Source: Elusimicrobiota bacterium (GTDB lineage: Bacteria > Elusimicrobiota > Elusimicrobia > UBA1565 > UBA9628). From it: 48,337 bases of DNA. Within the stretch, counting starts at the first letter, position 1, and each line of letters begins with the position of its first letter. A model generated the notes under the pieces. The model had not been told where the DNA came from. It did not search any database and saw nothing but the letters and a program-made list of their open reading frames with translations. Shown here piece after piece: positions 32,766 through 41,199 of this stretch. The stretch lies in the NCBI GenBank assembly GCA_016191335.1, contig JACPOW010000039.1:24783-73119 (forward strand). The letters are read 5' to 3'. The position numbers and the translations under genes were made by a program.

Positions 32766-34190
32766 ATGCCCGCGGCCACCACCCTCTATCAGACCCTCGC
32801 CGGCGAGATCGCCGGCCTCATCGACGCCGGCACCTTGCGCCCCGGCGACCGCGTCCCCTCGGTGCGGGAGCTGTCGCGCGCCAAGTCGGCCAGCGTCTCC
32901 TCGGTGCTGTCGGCTTACCGCGTGCTCGAGGACCGCGGCCTGATCGAGTCCCGTCCGCAGTCCGGCTATTACGTCCGCACCGCCCCTCTCGGCCCGGCCG
33001 AGCCCGCGCGCAGCGAGCCCTCGCCCGCCGCGGCCTCCGTCGAGATCGGCGAGTTCTCCGTGCGCTACACGCACGACACGCACGATCCCCGGTTCGTCCA
33101 GATCGGGGCCGCGCTCCCGCACCCCGACCTCCTGCCCACGGCCAAGCTGGCGCGCAGCATCGCCCGGATGGGGCGCCTGCGGCGCCTTCAGAGCAACTCC
33201 TACGACCTCCCCGTCGGCTGCTTCGTCCTGCGCGAGCAGGTCGCCAAGCGCATGTTCAAGGCCGGCTTCGCCGTCGGCCCCGAGGACGTCATCGCGACGA
33301 CCGGCGCGCAGGAGGCGCTGAACCTGGCCCTGCACGCGGTCTGCTCCCCGGGAGACATCGTGGCCGTCGAGTCCCCCGCCTTCTTCGGCACGCTCCAGGC
33401 CCTCGAGATGCACGGCCTCAAGATCGTGGAGATCGCCAGCGAGGCGCGCGACGGCATGTGCCTCGACGCCCTCAAGCGCGCGCTCGGGCGCCACAAGATC
33501 AAGGCCGTGGTGGCGACGCCGACCTTCTCGAACCCCCTCGGCGCCCTGATGCCCGAGGCGAACAAGAAGGCTCTCGTCGAGATGCTCGCGGCCCGGGGCA
33601 TCCCGCTCATCGACGACGACGTGTACGGCGACCTCCCGCACGACGGCCTCGACCGGCCCAAGGCGGCGAAGGCCTACGACCGCGACGGCGGCGTGATCTA
33701 CTGCTCCTCGGTCTCGAAGACGATGGCCCCGGGCTACCGCGTCGGCTGGATCGTCCCCGGGCGCTGGCGCGCGCAGGTCGAGCGTTTCAAGATGGTGTCC
33801 AACGTCTCGACGGCCTGCCTCCCCCAGCTCGCGGTCGCCGACATCCTCGCCAACGGCGGCTACGACCGTCACCTGCGCCGCATCCGCGCCGCCTACGCCC
33901 GCACCACCGCCTTGATGCGCCACGCCGTCGCCGAGAGCTTCCCGGCGGGCACGCGCCTCTCGAACCCGCGCGGCGGCTTCGTGCTGTGGGCCGAGCTCCC
34001 GGGCAAGGCCGACACGCTCGCGCTGTACGACCGCGCCCGTCGCGCGGGCGTGATCATGGCGCCGGGGCCGTTGTTCTCCGCGACGGGGCGCTTCCGCAAC
34101 GCGATGCGCCTCAACTGCTCGCACTGGAACCCGCAGATCGAGCGCGCCGTCGCCTTGCTCGGGCGCCTGGCCGCCGAATCGGCGAGATGA
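32766..34190 (+). CDS. MocR-family regulator (GntR HTH plus aminotransferase domain)
   Basis: This 474-residue protein fuses a GntR winged helix (1-75: YQTLAGEIAGLIDAGTLRPGDRVPSVRELSR, in two helices, then SRPQSGYYVR) to a fold type I aminotransferase domain (about 100-470) with TGAQEALNLAL, the PLP-contacting VVATPTFSNPLG, DDDVYGDL and the lysine in CSSVSKTMAPGYRVGW. MocR proteins use PLP or an amino-acid adduct as effector and regulate neighbours such as vitamin B6, GABA or transporter genes. The next gene, an EamA exporter overlapping as ATGA, is the obvious target. A dyad upstream may be its operator. Confidence 0.92.
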   Translation: MPAATTLYQTLAGEIAGLIDAGTLRPGDRVPSVRELSRAKSASVSSVLSAYRVLEDRGLIESRPQSGYYVRTAPLGPAEPARSEPSPAAASVEIGEFSVRYTHDTHDPRFVQIGAALPHPDLLPTAKLARSIARMGRLRRLQSNSYDLPVGCFVLREQVAKRMFKAGFAVGPEDVIATTGAQEALNLALHAVCSPGDIVAVESPAFFGTLQALEMHGLKIVEIASEARDGMCLDALKRALGRHKIKAVVATPTFSNPLGALMPEANKKALVEMLAARGIPLIDDDVYGDLPHDGLDRPKAAKAYDRDGGVIYCSSVSKTMAPGYRVGWIVPGRWRAQVERFKMVSNVSTACLPQLAVADILANGGYDRHLRRIRAAYARTTALMRHAVAESFPAGTRLSNPRGGFVLWAELPGKADTLALYDRARRAGVIMAPGPLFSATGRFRNAMRLNCSHWNPQIERAVALLGRLAAESAR

Positions 34191-35050
34191 TCCCGGCCCT
34201 CTACGGCCTCGTCTGCCTCATCTGGGGCTCGACCTGGCTCGCGATCAAGATCGGCCTCGAGGGCGTGCCGCCGTTCCTCGGCGCGGGCCTGCGCTTCTCG
34301 CTGGCGGCGGCGATCCTGTGGGGCCTCGTGTTCTTCTCCGGCCTGTCGCCGCGGCTGACGCCGCGGGGGCGCCGCGCGGCCCTGACCGCCGGCGTGCTGG
34401 GCTTCGGCATCTGCTACTCGCTCGTGTACTGGGCCGAGACGAAAGTCGCCAGCGGCCTCGTCGCCGTGCTGTGCGCCGTGGCGCCGCTGATCACGGCCCT
34501 GCTCACCGCCTTCGTCTCGCGCACCGAGACCTTGACCCGACGCAAGGCCGCCGGGATCGTGACCGGCATCGCCGGCGTCATCATCCTGTTCTGGCCCCAG
34601 GGCGGCGTCGCCTCCGCCGACGGCCTGGGGCTGCTCGCCGCGTTCGTGTCGAGCGTGGGCGCCGCCGGAAACCTCGTCGCCCAGAGCCTCTGGTCCAAGA
34701 AGGACGACGCGCGCGTGCTCAACGCCTGGTCGATGACCCTCGGCGCGGCCCTCATCCTGGGCCTGAGCCTCGTCTTCGAGCGCGGCGCGGCCGTGACCTG
34801 GACCCCGGCCAACGTCGGGGCCATCTTCTACCTCGCCCTCCTCGGCACCGTCGTCGCCTTCCTCTCCTACTACAAGCTGATCCACGCCCTGCCCGCGACC
34901 CAGGTGAGCATGATCACCTTGATCTTCCCCGTCGTGGCGATCCTGCTGGGGTGGGTCGTGCTGGGCGAGACGCTCAACGCCAACGCCGGGATCGGCATCG
35001 CCCTGATCATGGGCGGCGTCGGCCTCGCGCTGATCAAAGCCCGACGGTAA
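34187..35050 (+). CDS. EamA/DMT-family exporter
   Basis: This 287-residue protein has ten hydrophobic segments in two five-helix halves, starting LYGLVCLIWGSTWLAIKIGLE, the typical opening of EamA (drug/metabolite transporter) proteins, with the second half beginning near GLGLLAAFVSSVGAAGN. These export amino acids, nucleosides or other small metabolites. Its ATG overlaps the MocR stop (ATGA), so the exporter is co-translated with a PLP-dependent regulator; an amino-acid-like substrate is a reasonable guess, not shown by sequence. Confidence 0.9.
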   Translation: MIPALYGLVCLIWGSTWLAIKIGLEGVPPFLGAGLRFSLAAAILWGLVFFSGLSPRLTPRGRRAALTAGVLGFGICYSLVYWAETKVASGLVAVLCAVAPLITALLTAFVSRTETLTRRKAAGIVTGIAGVIILFWPQGGVASADGLGLLAAFVSSVGAAGNLVAQSLWSKKDDARVLNAWSMTLGAALILGLSLVFERGAAVTWTPANVGAIFYLALLGTVVAFLSYYKLIHALPATQVSMITLIFPVVAILLGWVVLGETLNANAGIGIALIMGGVGLALIKARR

Positions 35051-35055
35051 GAGAG

Positions 35056-35082
35056 GTGATTGCGGTGATTGCGGTGATTGCC
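35056..35082 (+). repeat. Three tandem 9-bp repeats upstream of the radical SAM gene
   Basis: GTGATTGCG occurs three times in a row, the last copy ending in C. The repeat supplies TTGCGG at 35060-35065, which sits 17 bases before TATACT (35083-35088). Confidence 0.7.
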
Positions 35083-35088
35083 TATACT
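35060..35088 (+). promoter_or_regulatory. Candidate promoter for leaderless radical SAM gene
   Basis: TTGCGG, 17 bases, TATACT, then 7 bases to the ATG at 35096. This supports 35096 as the start over an in-frame TTG at 35078. Confidence 0.45.
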
Positions 35089-35095
35089 CCTCCTT

Positions 35096-37234
35096 ATGGA
35101 GGCCTCCGAACCGTTCCGGGTCGAACTGGCGACGATCTGCGACGGCTCCGAATGCGACTTCCGCTTCCCCCTCGCCGCGCTTAAGGCCTACGCGGACGCG
35201 CTGCTGGCCGCGTCGCCGCGCCCGGTGGAGATCTCGATCGCCGAGGTCGACGCGGCGTCCGCCGACGAGGCCGTCCGCGGGATCGCGGCGCGGTCTCCCC
35301 ATCTGGCCGGCTTCTCCTGCTTCGTCGGCAATCGCGCGGCCACGGAACGGGCGGTCCGCCGGCTCAAGCGCGCGGCGCCGGGGATACCGGTCGTGATCGG
35401 CGGCCCCGAGGTCTACGGCGACCCCGCCGGGATGCTGCGCGGATCCGCGGCCGACTTCGTGGTCTTCGGGGAGGGAGAGGAGACCTTCACCGAGATGTGC
35501 CGCCGCATGTCGGCGGGGGCCGGCGTCGAAGACCTCCTCGGGCTGGGGTTCCGCGACGGCCCCCGCGCGGCGATCAACGGGCCGCGCCCGTTCATCGACC
35601 TCTCGCGGTCGCCCTCGGCCTACCTGGCCGGCCTCATGGAGCCGCGGGGCAAGAGATGGTTCCTGCTCGAGACCGCGCGCGGCTGCCCCTACCGCTGCTC
35701 TTACTGCATGTGGTCCCGCCACAACGGCCGGCGCCTGCGCGCGATCCCCGAGGAGAGGATCCGGGCGGAGGTGCGCCGCTTCGTCGCGCTCGGCGGCGCG
35801 CAGCTCACCTTGGCCGATTCGGACCTCTTCGTCGACCGGGAGCGCGCCAAGCGCATCCTGCGCATCTTCCACGAGGAGGACCCCCGCCACTCCCTCGAGG
35901 TGGAGATCTGCACCGACCCGGCCAACGTGGACGCCGAGCTGGCCCGGCTCGTCGAGAAGAAGGGCCTCGAGATCATCTGCGGCGTGCAGTCCGTCAACCG
36001 CGCGACTTTGCGCGCGGCGGGACGCCCGTACCGCGTGCCGGCCGTCGAGCGCGGCCTGCGCCTGCTGCAGCGTCACGCGCCGTCCGCGGACTTCGCCATG
36101 CAGATCATCCATGGCCTTCCCGGGGACACCCCGCCGGATTACCGCCGGACCCTGGACTGGGCCCTGACCCGGGGCATCGACAGCGTCACGTCCTTCCCGC
36201 TCCAGGTGCTTCCGGGCAGCGTTCTGGCCGAGTCCGGCCGCGCGGCCGGCTTGCAGTGGGAGCCCCGGCCGCCGTACTTGGCGACGAGGACGCGGGAGCT
36301 CTCCCCCGCGGACCTGCGCCGCGCCCGCCGCATGATCTGCGGGGCCTCCTTCCTGCTCTCGCTGCCGCCGCTGCGCCGCCTCCTCGGGAGCCTGGCCCGC
36401 TCCCCGGCCGGCGGGGGCTCGATCACGGGCCTCTGCGACGGTCTTCTGGAGCATCTCGAGTCCCGCGGCGCCTACGATTTCTCGCGGACCTTCTCCCGCT
36501 TCGAAAAGGAGGCCGGGACCGGACGGGAGCTGCCGCTGAACGGTCATGCGGCGTGGCGGACGACGCCGGAGACGAGCCTGGCCATCCTGCGCGAGGCCGT
36601 CGCCTGGGCCGGCGGACGCCCCGGCGCTCCGGGGCCCGCGGCGCTCGCCCGTCTCGTCGCCGCGGCCGAGGCCCGCGTGCATTGGAGCGTCCTGGCCGCC
36701 GGCCCGGAGTTCGCCCGCCTGTTCGCTCCCCCGGCGCCCGACGGCGCCTCCCTCCTGGTCTGCTGGGCCGGCGACGTGCGCCGGATGCCTCCGCCCCCCG
36801 GCGTGACCGCGGGCGTGCTGTTCTCCGAGGACTGGAAAGACGCGCGCCCGGACCGCGCGCCCTTCCCGGTCAGGGACGTGGCGCGCGTCCACGGCCGTCT
36901 CACCCGCGTCGAGACCGACGGCTGGGGTGAGGGCTACGGGCGCGTCGTCCTGGGCGACGTCTGCGGCTCGGTCGCCCCGGCGGCCCGGCGGGATTGGCTG
37001 GCGCGCCTGCGCCGGGCCTGCGTGCCCGGCGCCCGCCTGACGATCTGCGACGACCTGCTGGGCTGGCCGCCGAGCGGGGAGCTGAACGGCCCGCCGCCCC
37101 CCTCCGGGCCGCGAGCCCTGAAAGCTCTGCTGGCCGACGCCGGGTCCGCGGGCTGGACCTTGGAGGCGCCGCCGGGCGTCGCCTTCGAGACGGGCGGGGT
37201 GAGCTGGCGTCTGATCGAGGCCCGGAACGCCTAG
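35096..37234 (+). CDS. B12-binding-like radical SAM protein with extra C-terminal region
   Basis: This 712-residue protein has a B12-binding-like Rossmann domain (about 20-150: AGFSCFVGNRAATERAV, VVIGGPEVYGD, FVVFGEGEETF) and a radical SAM barrel with CPYRCSYC (Cys-197, 201, 204) for the [4Fe-4S] cluster. This is the layout of BchE-like B12 radical SAM proteins, which do methylations and cyclisations, but the DxHxxG cobalamin motif is not obvious, so B12 may not be bound. Residues from about 400 to 712 are unlike known domains; the end reads somewhat like a decayed methyltransferase (VVLGDVCGSV, LARLRRACVPGARLTICDD). The product is unknown. Its stop overlaps trpG on the other strand in CTAG. 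Confidence 0.82.
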   Translation: MEASEPFRVELATICDGSECDFRFPLAALKAYADALLAASPRPVEISIAEVDAASADEAVRGIAARSPHLAGFSCFVGNRAATERAVRRLKRAAPGIPVVIGGPEVYGDPAGMLRGSAADFVVFGEGEETFTEMCRRMSAGAGVEDLLGLGFRDGPRAAINGPRPFIDLSRSPSAYLAGLMEPRGKRWFLLETARGCPYRCSYCMWSRHNGRRLRAIPEERIRAEVRRFVALGGAQLTLADSDLFVDRERAKRILRIFHEEDPRHSLEVEICTDPANVDAELARLVEKKGLEIICGVQSVNRATLRAAGRPYRVPAVERGLRLLQRHAPSADFAMQIIHGLPGDTPPDYRRTLDWALTRGIDSVTSFPLQVLPGSVLAESGRAAGLQWEPRPPYLATRTRELSPADLRRARRMICGASFLLSLPPLRRLLGSLARSPAGGGSITGLCDGLLEHLESRGAYDFSRTFSRFEKEAGTGRELPLNGHAAWRTTPETSLAILREAVAWAGGRPGAPGPAALARLVAAAEARVHWSVLAAGPEFARLFAPPAPDGASLLVCWAGDVRRMPPPPGVTAGVLFSEDWKDARPDRAPFPVRDVARVHGRLTRVETDGWGEGYGRVVLGDVCGSVAPAARRDWLARLRRACVPGARLTICDDLLGWPPSGELNGPPPPSGPRALKALLADAGSAGWTLEAPPGVAFETGGVSWRLIEARNA

Positions 37235-37797
37235 CGGGTCGCGGCGAGGAAGTTCGCGAGCATGCGCAGCCCCAAGGGAGTGGCGACCGACTCGGGGTGG
37301 AACTGAACGCCTTCCACGGGCCGATCGATGAGGCGTAAACCCATGAGCGAGCCGTCTTCTCCGCGCGCGGTCACGACCATGTTCTTGGGCAAAGGCTCCG
37401 CGGCCACAAGACTATGATAGCGCGCGACCGTCACTCGTTTGGGCAGCCCTCGGAAGAGGCCTTGGCCATCGTGAGTGATCACGCACGTTTTTCCGTGCAT
37501 AAGCTTTTTGGCTCTCACGACAGGCCCGCCGTTCGCGAGGGCTATCGCCTGATGGCCTAGGCAAACCCCCAGAACAGGGATCGTCGCTGGGACCTTCTTG
37601 ACGAGTTCCAGCAATATTCCGGCGTCCTCCGGCCGTCCGGGGCCGGGGGACAAGATTATTCCGTCGGGCTTCAAACCCAGGAATTTTTTGACCGTCAACG
37701 CATCGTTCCTCAACACCTTGCAGTCGTGCTTCAGGAACCGTACCGCTTGATATAAGTTGTAGGTGAACGAATCGTAATTATCCAGCAGGAGGATCAT
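37231..37797 (-). CDS. trpG: Anthranilate synthase component II (glutamine amidotransferase)
   Basis: This 188-residue class I glutamine amidotransferase has the catalytic Cys-79 in VLGVCLGHQAIA, the oxyanion-type segment SPGPGRPEDAG, and the His-Glu pair in VQFHPESV. It releases ammonia from glutamine for TrpE to make anthranilate, and may be shared with PabB. It is the last gene of the operon and overlaps trpE by ATGA. The DNA of this gene is clearly more AT-rich than trpE just upstream. Confidence 0.93.
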   Translation of the reverse strand: MILLLDNYDSFTYNLYQAVRFLKHDCKVLRNDALTVKKFLGLKPDGIILSPGPGRPEDAGILLELVKKVPATIPVLGVCLGHQAIALANGGPVVRAKKLMHGKTCVITHDGQGLFRGLPKRVTVARYHSLVAAEPLPKNMVVTARGEDGSLMGLRLIDRPVEGVQFHPESVATPLGLRMLANFLAATR

Positions 37798-39164
37798 CGC
37801 AATCCTCCCAGCGCGCGCCGCAACCCCGCGATCTTGTGCAGCACCTCGTTCCACTCCGCCGCCGGGCTCGAGTCCGCGACGATGCCCGCGCCGGCCTGCA
37901 GGCGGACCCGGTCCCCCTCGAGCTCGAGCGCCCGGATCGCCAGGCACGAGTCCAGGTTCCCCGCGAAATCGGCCTGCACCAGCGCTCCCGCGTAGAAGCC
38001 CCGCGGGGAGCGCTCGAGGCCCGCGATGATCTCCATCGCCCGGACCTTGGGCGCGCCGCTGACCGTCCCGGCGGGGAAGGAGGCGACGAGGGCGTCCCAG
38101 GCGGTCCTGCCCGCGTCGAGGCGCCCCTCGACCTCGCTGACGAGGTGCATGACGTTGGAGAACCGGCGCGTGACCATGAACTTCTCGACCTTCACGGAGC
38201 CGGGCGCGCAGACGCGGCCCAGGTCGTTGCGCGCGAGGTCGACGAGCATCAGGTGCTCGGCGCATTCCTTCTCGCTGGCGCGCATCTCCGCCTCCAGGCG
38301 CCGGTCCTGGGCCCGCGTCCTCCCGCGCGGGCGCGTTCCCGCGATCGGGCAGTTGCGCGCGACGCCGCCGACGATCCGGACGAGGCGCTCGGGCGAGGCG
38401 CCGATCCAGGCGCGCCCGCCGTCGAGCAGGAGGAAGCCGTAGGGCGTCACGTTGGCCGCGCGCACCGCGCGGTAGGCGGCGAAGGGGCCGCCCGCGACGC
38501 GGGCGCGGAAGCCGTCGGACACGACGGCCTGGAACACGTCGCCGGCGAGGATGTGGTCCTTGATCCGGGCCACGCTCTTGAGGTAGCGCGCGCGGCCGCG
38601 CTCCGCCTCGACGGGCAGCAGGCGCCCGGTGACGGGCGGGACCGGGACCGGACCCGCCCCGCGCAGGACCTTCGTCAGCTCGGCGGCGAGGGCCTTGGCC
38701 CGGCGGCGGCCGCCCGCGCCGGCGGCGAGCGCGGTCAAAGACGCCCGGCCGTCCTCGACGACGACCGCGGCGTTGAACAGCATCATGAAGCCCTCGGCGG
38801 CCTCGGCGTTCATCTTCACCGGCTCGAGGTGCCGGATCATCTCGTAGTCGAGCAGGCCGACGGCTCCGGCGTCGAAAGGCCGTCCTCCCCGGCTCCGGAG
38901 CTTGCCGAGGCGCTTGCCGATGACCTCGAACGGCTCGCCGGGAAGCTTCCTGCGGCGACGGGCGGTGACGGAATAGACTCGGCCTTTGATGACGCGCAAA
39001 GTCTCGAAGGGCTGCACGCCGATCCAGGCGCGACGCCGTCCGTCCTCGACCTTCTCGATGAGGTAGCCGCGGCCGCCCTCGCCGGCGAGGCGCTCGAAGC
39101 ACGTCGCGGGGTCCAGCCCTGTCAGGCCGAGGCCGATCCGGACGACGGAAAGAGCTCTCGCCAT
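37794..39164 (-). CDS. trpE: Anthranilate synthase component I
   Basis: This 456-residue protein belongs to the chorismate-utilising family. It has CPIAGTRPRGRT, with Ala where PabB has Lys (PIKGT), which argues for anthranilate synthase over aminodeoxychorismate synthase. Other signatures are HLMLVDLARNDLGRV, FSNVMHLVSEVEG, FPAGTVSGAPKVRAMEII and the C-terminal LQAGAGIVADSSPAAEWNE. It turns chorismate and ammonia into anthranilate with TrpG. Feedback by tryptophan is usual for the family; the N-terminal LLESA-type loop is not clear here. Its ATG sits just downstream of a palindrome at 39170-39185, the only gap in the operon. Confidence 0.9.
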   Translation of the reverse strand: MARALSVVRIGLGLTGLDPATCFERLAGEGGRGYLIEKVEDGRRRAWIGVQPFETLRVIKGRVYSVTARRRRKLPGEPFEVIGKRLGKLRSRGGRPFDAGAVGLLDYEMIRHLEPVKMNAEAAEGFMMLFNAAVVVEDGRASLTALAAGAGGRRRAKALAAELTKVLRGAGPVPVPPVTGRLLPVEAERGRARYLKSVARIKDHILAGDVFQAVVSDGFRARVAGGPFAAYRAVRAANVTPYGFLLLDGGRAWIGASPERLVRIVGGVARNCPIAGTRPRGRTRAQDRRLEAEMRASEKECAEHLMLVDLARNDLGRVCAPGSVKVEKFMVTRRFSNVMHLVSEVEGRLDAGRTAWDALVASFPAGTVSGAPKVRAMEIIAGLERSPRGFYAGALVQADFAGNLDSCLAIRALELEGDRVRLQAGAGIVADSSPAAEWNEVLHKIAGLRRALGGLR

Positions 39165-39169
39165 CTCAG

Positions 39170-39185
39170 CTGTTTCCGGAAACAG
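39170..39185. repeat. 16-bp palindrome before trpE, copy 2 of the family
   Basis: CTGTTTCCGGAAACAG is perfect and ends 5 bases upstream of the trpE ATG. As RNA it could fold into a 6-bp stem with a CCGG loop covering the usual ribosome binding position. Confidence 0.65.
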
Positions 39186-39195
39186 TCGCCGTCGA

Positions 39196-39211
39196 CTCGC
39201 ACCGGTGCGAG
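39196..39211. repeat. 16-bp palindrome directly after aroQ
   Basis: CTCGCACCGGTGCGAG is a perfect palindrome, also centred on CCGG, one base after the aroQ stop. It may be a hairpin separating aroQ from trpE expression. Confidence 0.55.
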
Positions 39212-39212
39212 C

Positions 39213-39650
39213 TCACTTCGCTTTCCTCTTCAGGAGCATGTCGATCGCCGTGAAATAGGACGCGCTGCCCTTGCCGTACAGCTGGCCCACGCACGCGGGT
39301 TCGATGACGGAGGTCCGGCGGAAGGGCTCGCGCTTCTTGATGTTGGAGAGGTGCACCTCGATCGTCGGCACGGAGATCGAGGCGACCGCGTCGCGCAGGG
39401 CGTAGCTGTAGTGGCTGTAGGCGCCGGGGTTGAACACGATTCCCGCCGCCCACTTGCGGTGAGCGTGGAGGATGTCGATCAGCTCGCCCTCGTGGTTGGA
39501 CTGGCGGGCGCGCAAGGCCGCGCCCTTCTTCCGGGCGTACACGGCCAGCTTCGCGTTGAGCTGCGCCAAGGTCATCGTGCCGTAGGTCTCCGGCTCGCGT
39601 TCGCCGAGGAGGTTCAGGTTGGGTCCGTTCAAGACGAGGATGTTCTTCAC
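39213..39650 (-). CDS. aroQ: 3-dehydroquinate dehydratase, type II
   Basis: This 145-residue enzyme has the type II signatures ILVLNGPNLNLLGEREPETYG (catalytic Arg and Tyr, written as parts: NGPNLNLLG, GEREPETYG), NPGAYSHYSYALRDAV and IEVHLSNIKKREPFR. It dehydrates 3-dehydroquinate to 3-dehydroshikimate, step 3 of the shikimate pathway. The GTG start at 39650 overlaps the aroB stop as GTGA. In-frame codons upstream lie inside aroB and are not used. Confidence 0.95.
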   Translation of the reverse strand: MKNILVLNGPNLNLLGEREPETYGTMTLAQLNAKLAVYARKKGAALRARQSNHEGELIDILHAHRKWAAGIVFNPGAYSHYSYALRDAVASISVPTIEVHLSNIKKREPFRRTSVIEPACVGQLYGKGSASYFTAIDMLLKRKAK

Positions 39651-40699
39651 AGGATCTCCCGCACGGCGCGCAGTATCTCCCGGTCCGACACGAACGCCGT
39701 CACCGGCCGTCCCGGCGCGCGCAGCAGCACGAAGCGGGCGCGGCCGCCGCGGGCCTTCTTGTCGCGGCGCGCGAGCTCCAGCAGGCGGCGCGGGTCGACG
39801 CGGCGCGGCAAGGGGACCGGCAAGGTCGCCAGGAAGCGGTCCGCCTCGGCGGCGAAGGACGCCTTGAGCCCCGAGCAGCGGTGGGACAGGCGCAGGGCGG
39901 CGCGCATCCCCCAGATCACCGCCTCGCCGTGGCGCAGGGCCCCGAGGCCCGACGCCGACTCGAGCGCGTGGCCGAGGGTGTGGCCGAAATTGAGGAGCTC
40001 GCGCGGGCCCTTGGTCTCGCGCTCGTCGCTGTCGACGATCCGGCGCTTCCACGCCGCGCAGCGCTCGACGACCTTGCCCGTCAGCGCGGGGTCGCCCGCC
40101 ATCAGGGCGTCCCAGTTCCCCGTGATCAAGGCCCAGATCCCGGGCTCGAACACCAGGCCGTACTTCAGCGCCTCCCCGAAGCCGGAGACCCGCTCGCGAG
40201 GAGGGAGGCTCGCGAGGACCTCGGGATCGCACACGACGGCGTTCGGGCGGTGGAAGCAGCCGGCGAGGTTCTTGCCCCCGGCGAGGTTGATCCCGGTCTT
40301 GCCGCCGAGCCCGCTGTCGAGCTGGCCGAGCAAGGTCGTCGGCACGCTGACCCACGGGATGCCCCGCTGATAGATGGCGGCGGCGAAGCCGGCCGCGTCG
40401 GTGACGGACCCGCCGCCGAGCGCGACGATCGCGCAATCCCGCCCCAGGCCGGCGGCGAGCATCGAGGTCAGCAGGTCGGAGACCGAGTCCCAGCTTTTGG
40501 CGGCTTCTCCGGACGGAAGAAGGTGGCGGTGGACCTTCAGCCCGGCGCGCTTCAGGGACTTCTCGACGCCGGGGCCGAAGCGGCGCCACGCGCCCGCCTC
40601 CGAGACGAGCGCGACGCGGCCCGACGGGGCCAGGCCGCGCGTCCAGGCGCGCGCGCTCAGGCGCGCCCCGGGCTCGACGAACAGCTTTTCGACGCTCAT
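39647..40699 (-). CDS. aroB: 3-dehydroquinate synthase
   Basis: This 350-residue NAD-dependent enzyme makes 3-dehydroquinate from DAHP, step 2 of the pathway. Signatures are LGGGSVTDAAGFAA, PTTLLGQLDSGLGGKTGINLAGGKN (seen as PTTLLGQ...GGKTGIN), GFGEALKYGL and the metal-binding NFGHTLGHALE with HGEAV. Family members usually have PTTLLAQ and DSSVGGK; the G and G-L variants are mild. GGAGG in the aroK tail serves the ATG at 40699, which overlaps the aroK stop as ATGA. Confidence 0.95.
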   Translation of the reverse strand: MSVEKLFVEPGARLSARAWTRGLAPSGRVALVSEAGAWRRFGPGVEKSLKRAGLKVHRHLLPSGEAAKSWDSVSDLLTSMLAAGLGRDCAIVALGGGSVTDAAGFAAAIYQRGIPWVSVPTTLLGQLDSGLGGKTGINLAGGKNLAGCFHRPNAVVCDPEVLASLPPRERVSGFGEALKYGLVFEPGIWALITGNWDALMAGDPALTGKVVERCAAWKRRIVDSDERETKGPRELLNFGHTLGHALESASGLGALRHGEAVIWGMRAALRLSHRCSGLKASFAAEADRFLATLPVPLPRRVDPRRLLELARRDKKARGGRARFVLLRAPGRPVTAFVSDREILRAVREIL

Positions 40700-41199
40700 G
40701 GGATCCTCCGGGCGATGATCATCGCCGCGGCCTTGGGGGAGTTGGCGGTGGTGGAGACGGTGAAATCCGCGACGGCGTAGGCGGCGCGGCGCTCGTCGAG
40801 GAGCTTCCCGATCCTCGCGCTCAGCGAGCCTCCGGCCAGCAGCGGCCGGGACGCCCGCGCGGGGCCAAGGCGCCGCGCGAGCTCCGCGCGCGAGCAGGAG
40901 AGGTTGACGAGCAGCCCCTTGGCCACCACCGCGCGGTGGCGCGGATCGAGCAAGGTCCCGCCGCCGAGGGCCACGACGACGCCCTGGCGCTTCGCCGCGC
41001 GCAGCAGCGCCTTGCGCTCGAGCTTGCGGAAGGCCGCCTCGCCGCGCCGCGCGAACAGCGACGCCACGCTCGAGCCCGCCGCGCTCTCGATGGACAGGTC
41101 CAGGTCGACGAACGGGCGGCGCAGCAGCCGGGCGAGCTCCTTGCCCACGACGGACTTGCCCGTGCCCATGAACCCGGTGAGGTAGATCGTCGGCCTCAT
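40696..41199 (-). CDS. aroK: Shikimate kinase
   Basis: This 167-residue kinase has the P-loop GFMGTGKSVVGKELA, the shikimate-binding Asp in FVDLDLSIE, the FRKLE segment and ALGGGTLLD. It phosphorylates shikimate at O3 with ATP. Start at ATG 41199 overlaps aroC's stop as ATGA. Confidence 0.95.
   Translation of the reverse strand: MRPTIYLTGFMGTGKSVVGKELARLLRRPFVDLDLSIESAAGSSVASLFARRGEAAFRKLERKALLRAAKRQGVVVALGGGTLLDPRHRAVVAKGLLVNLSCSRAELARRLGPARASRPLLAGGSLSARIGKLLDERRAAYAVADFTVSTTANSPKAAAMIIARRIP

Noticed and set aside
37794-39164. PabB (aminodeoxychorismate synthase) instead of TrpE
   Set aside because: The motif reads PIAGT; PabB normally has PIKGT. Linkage to trpA and trpB also favours TrpE.
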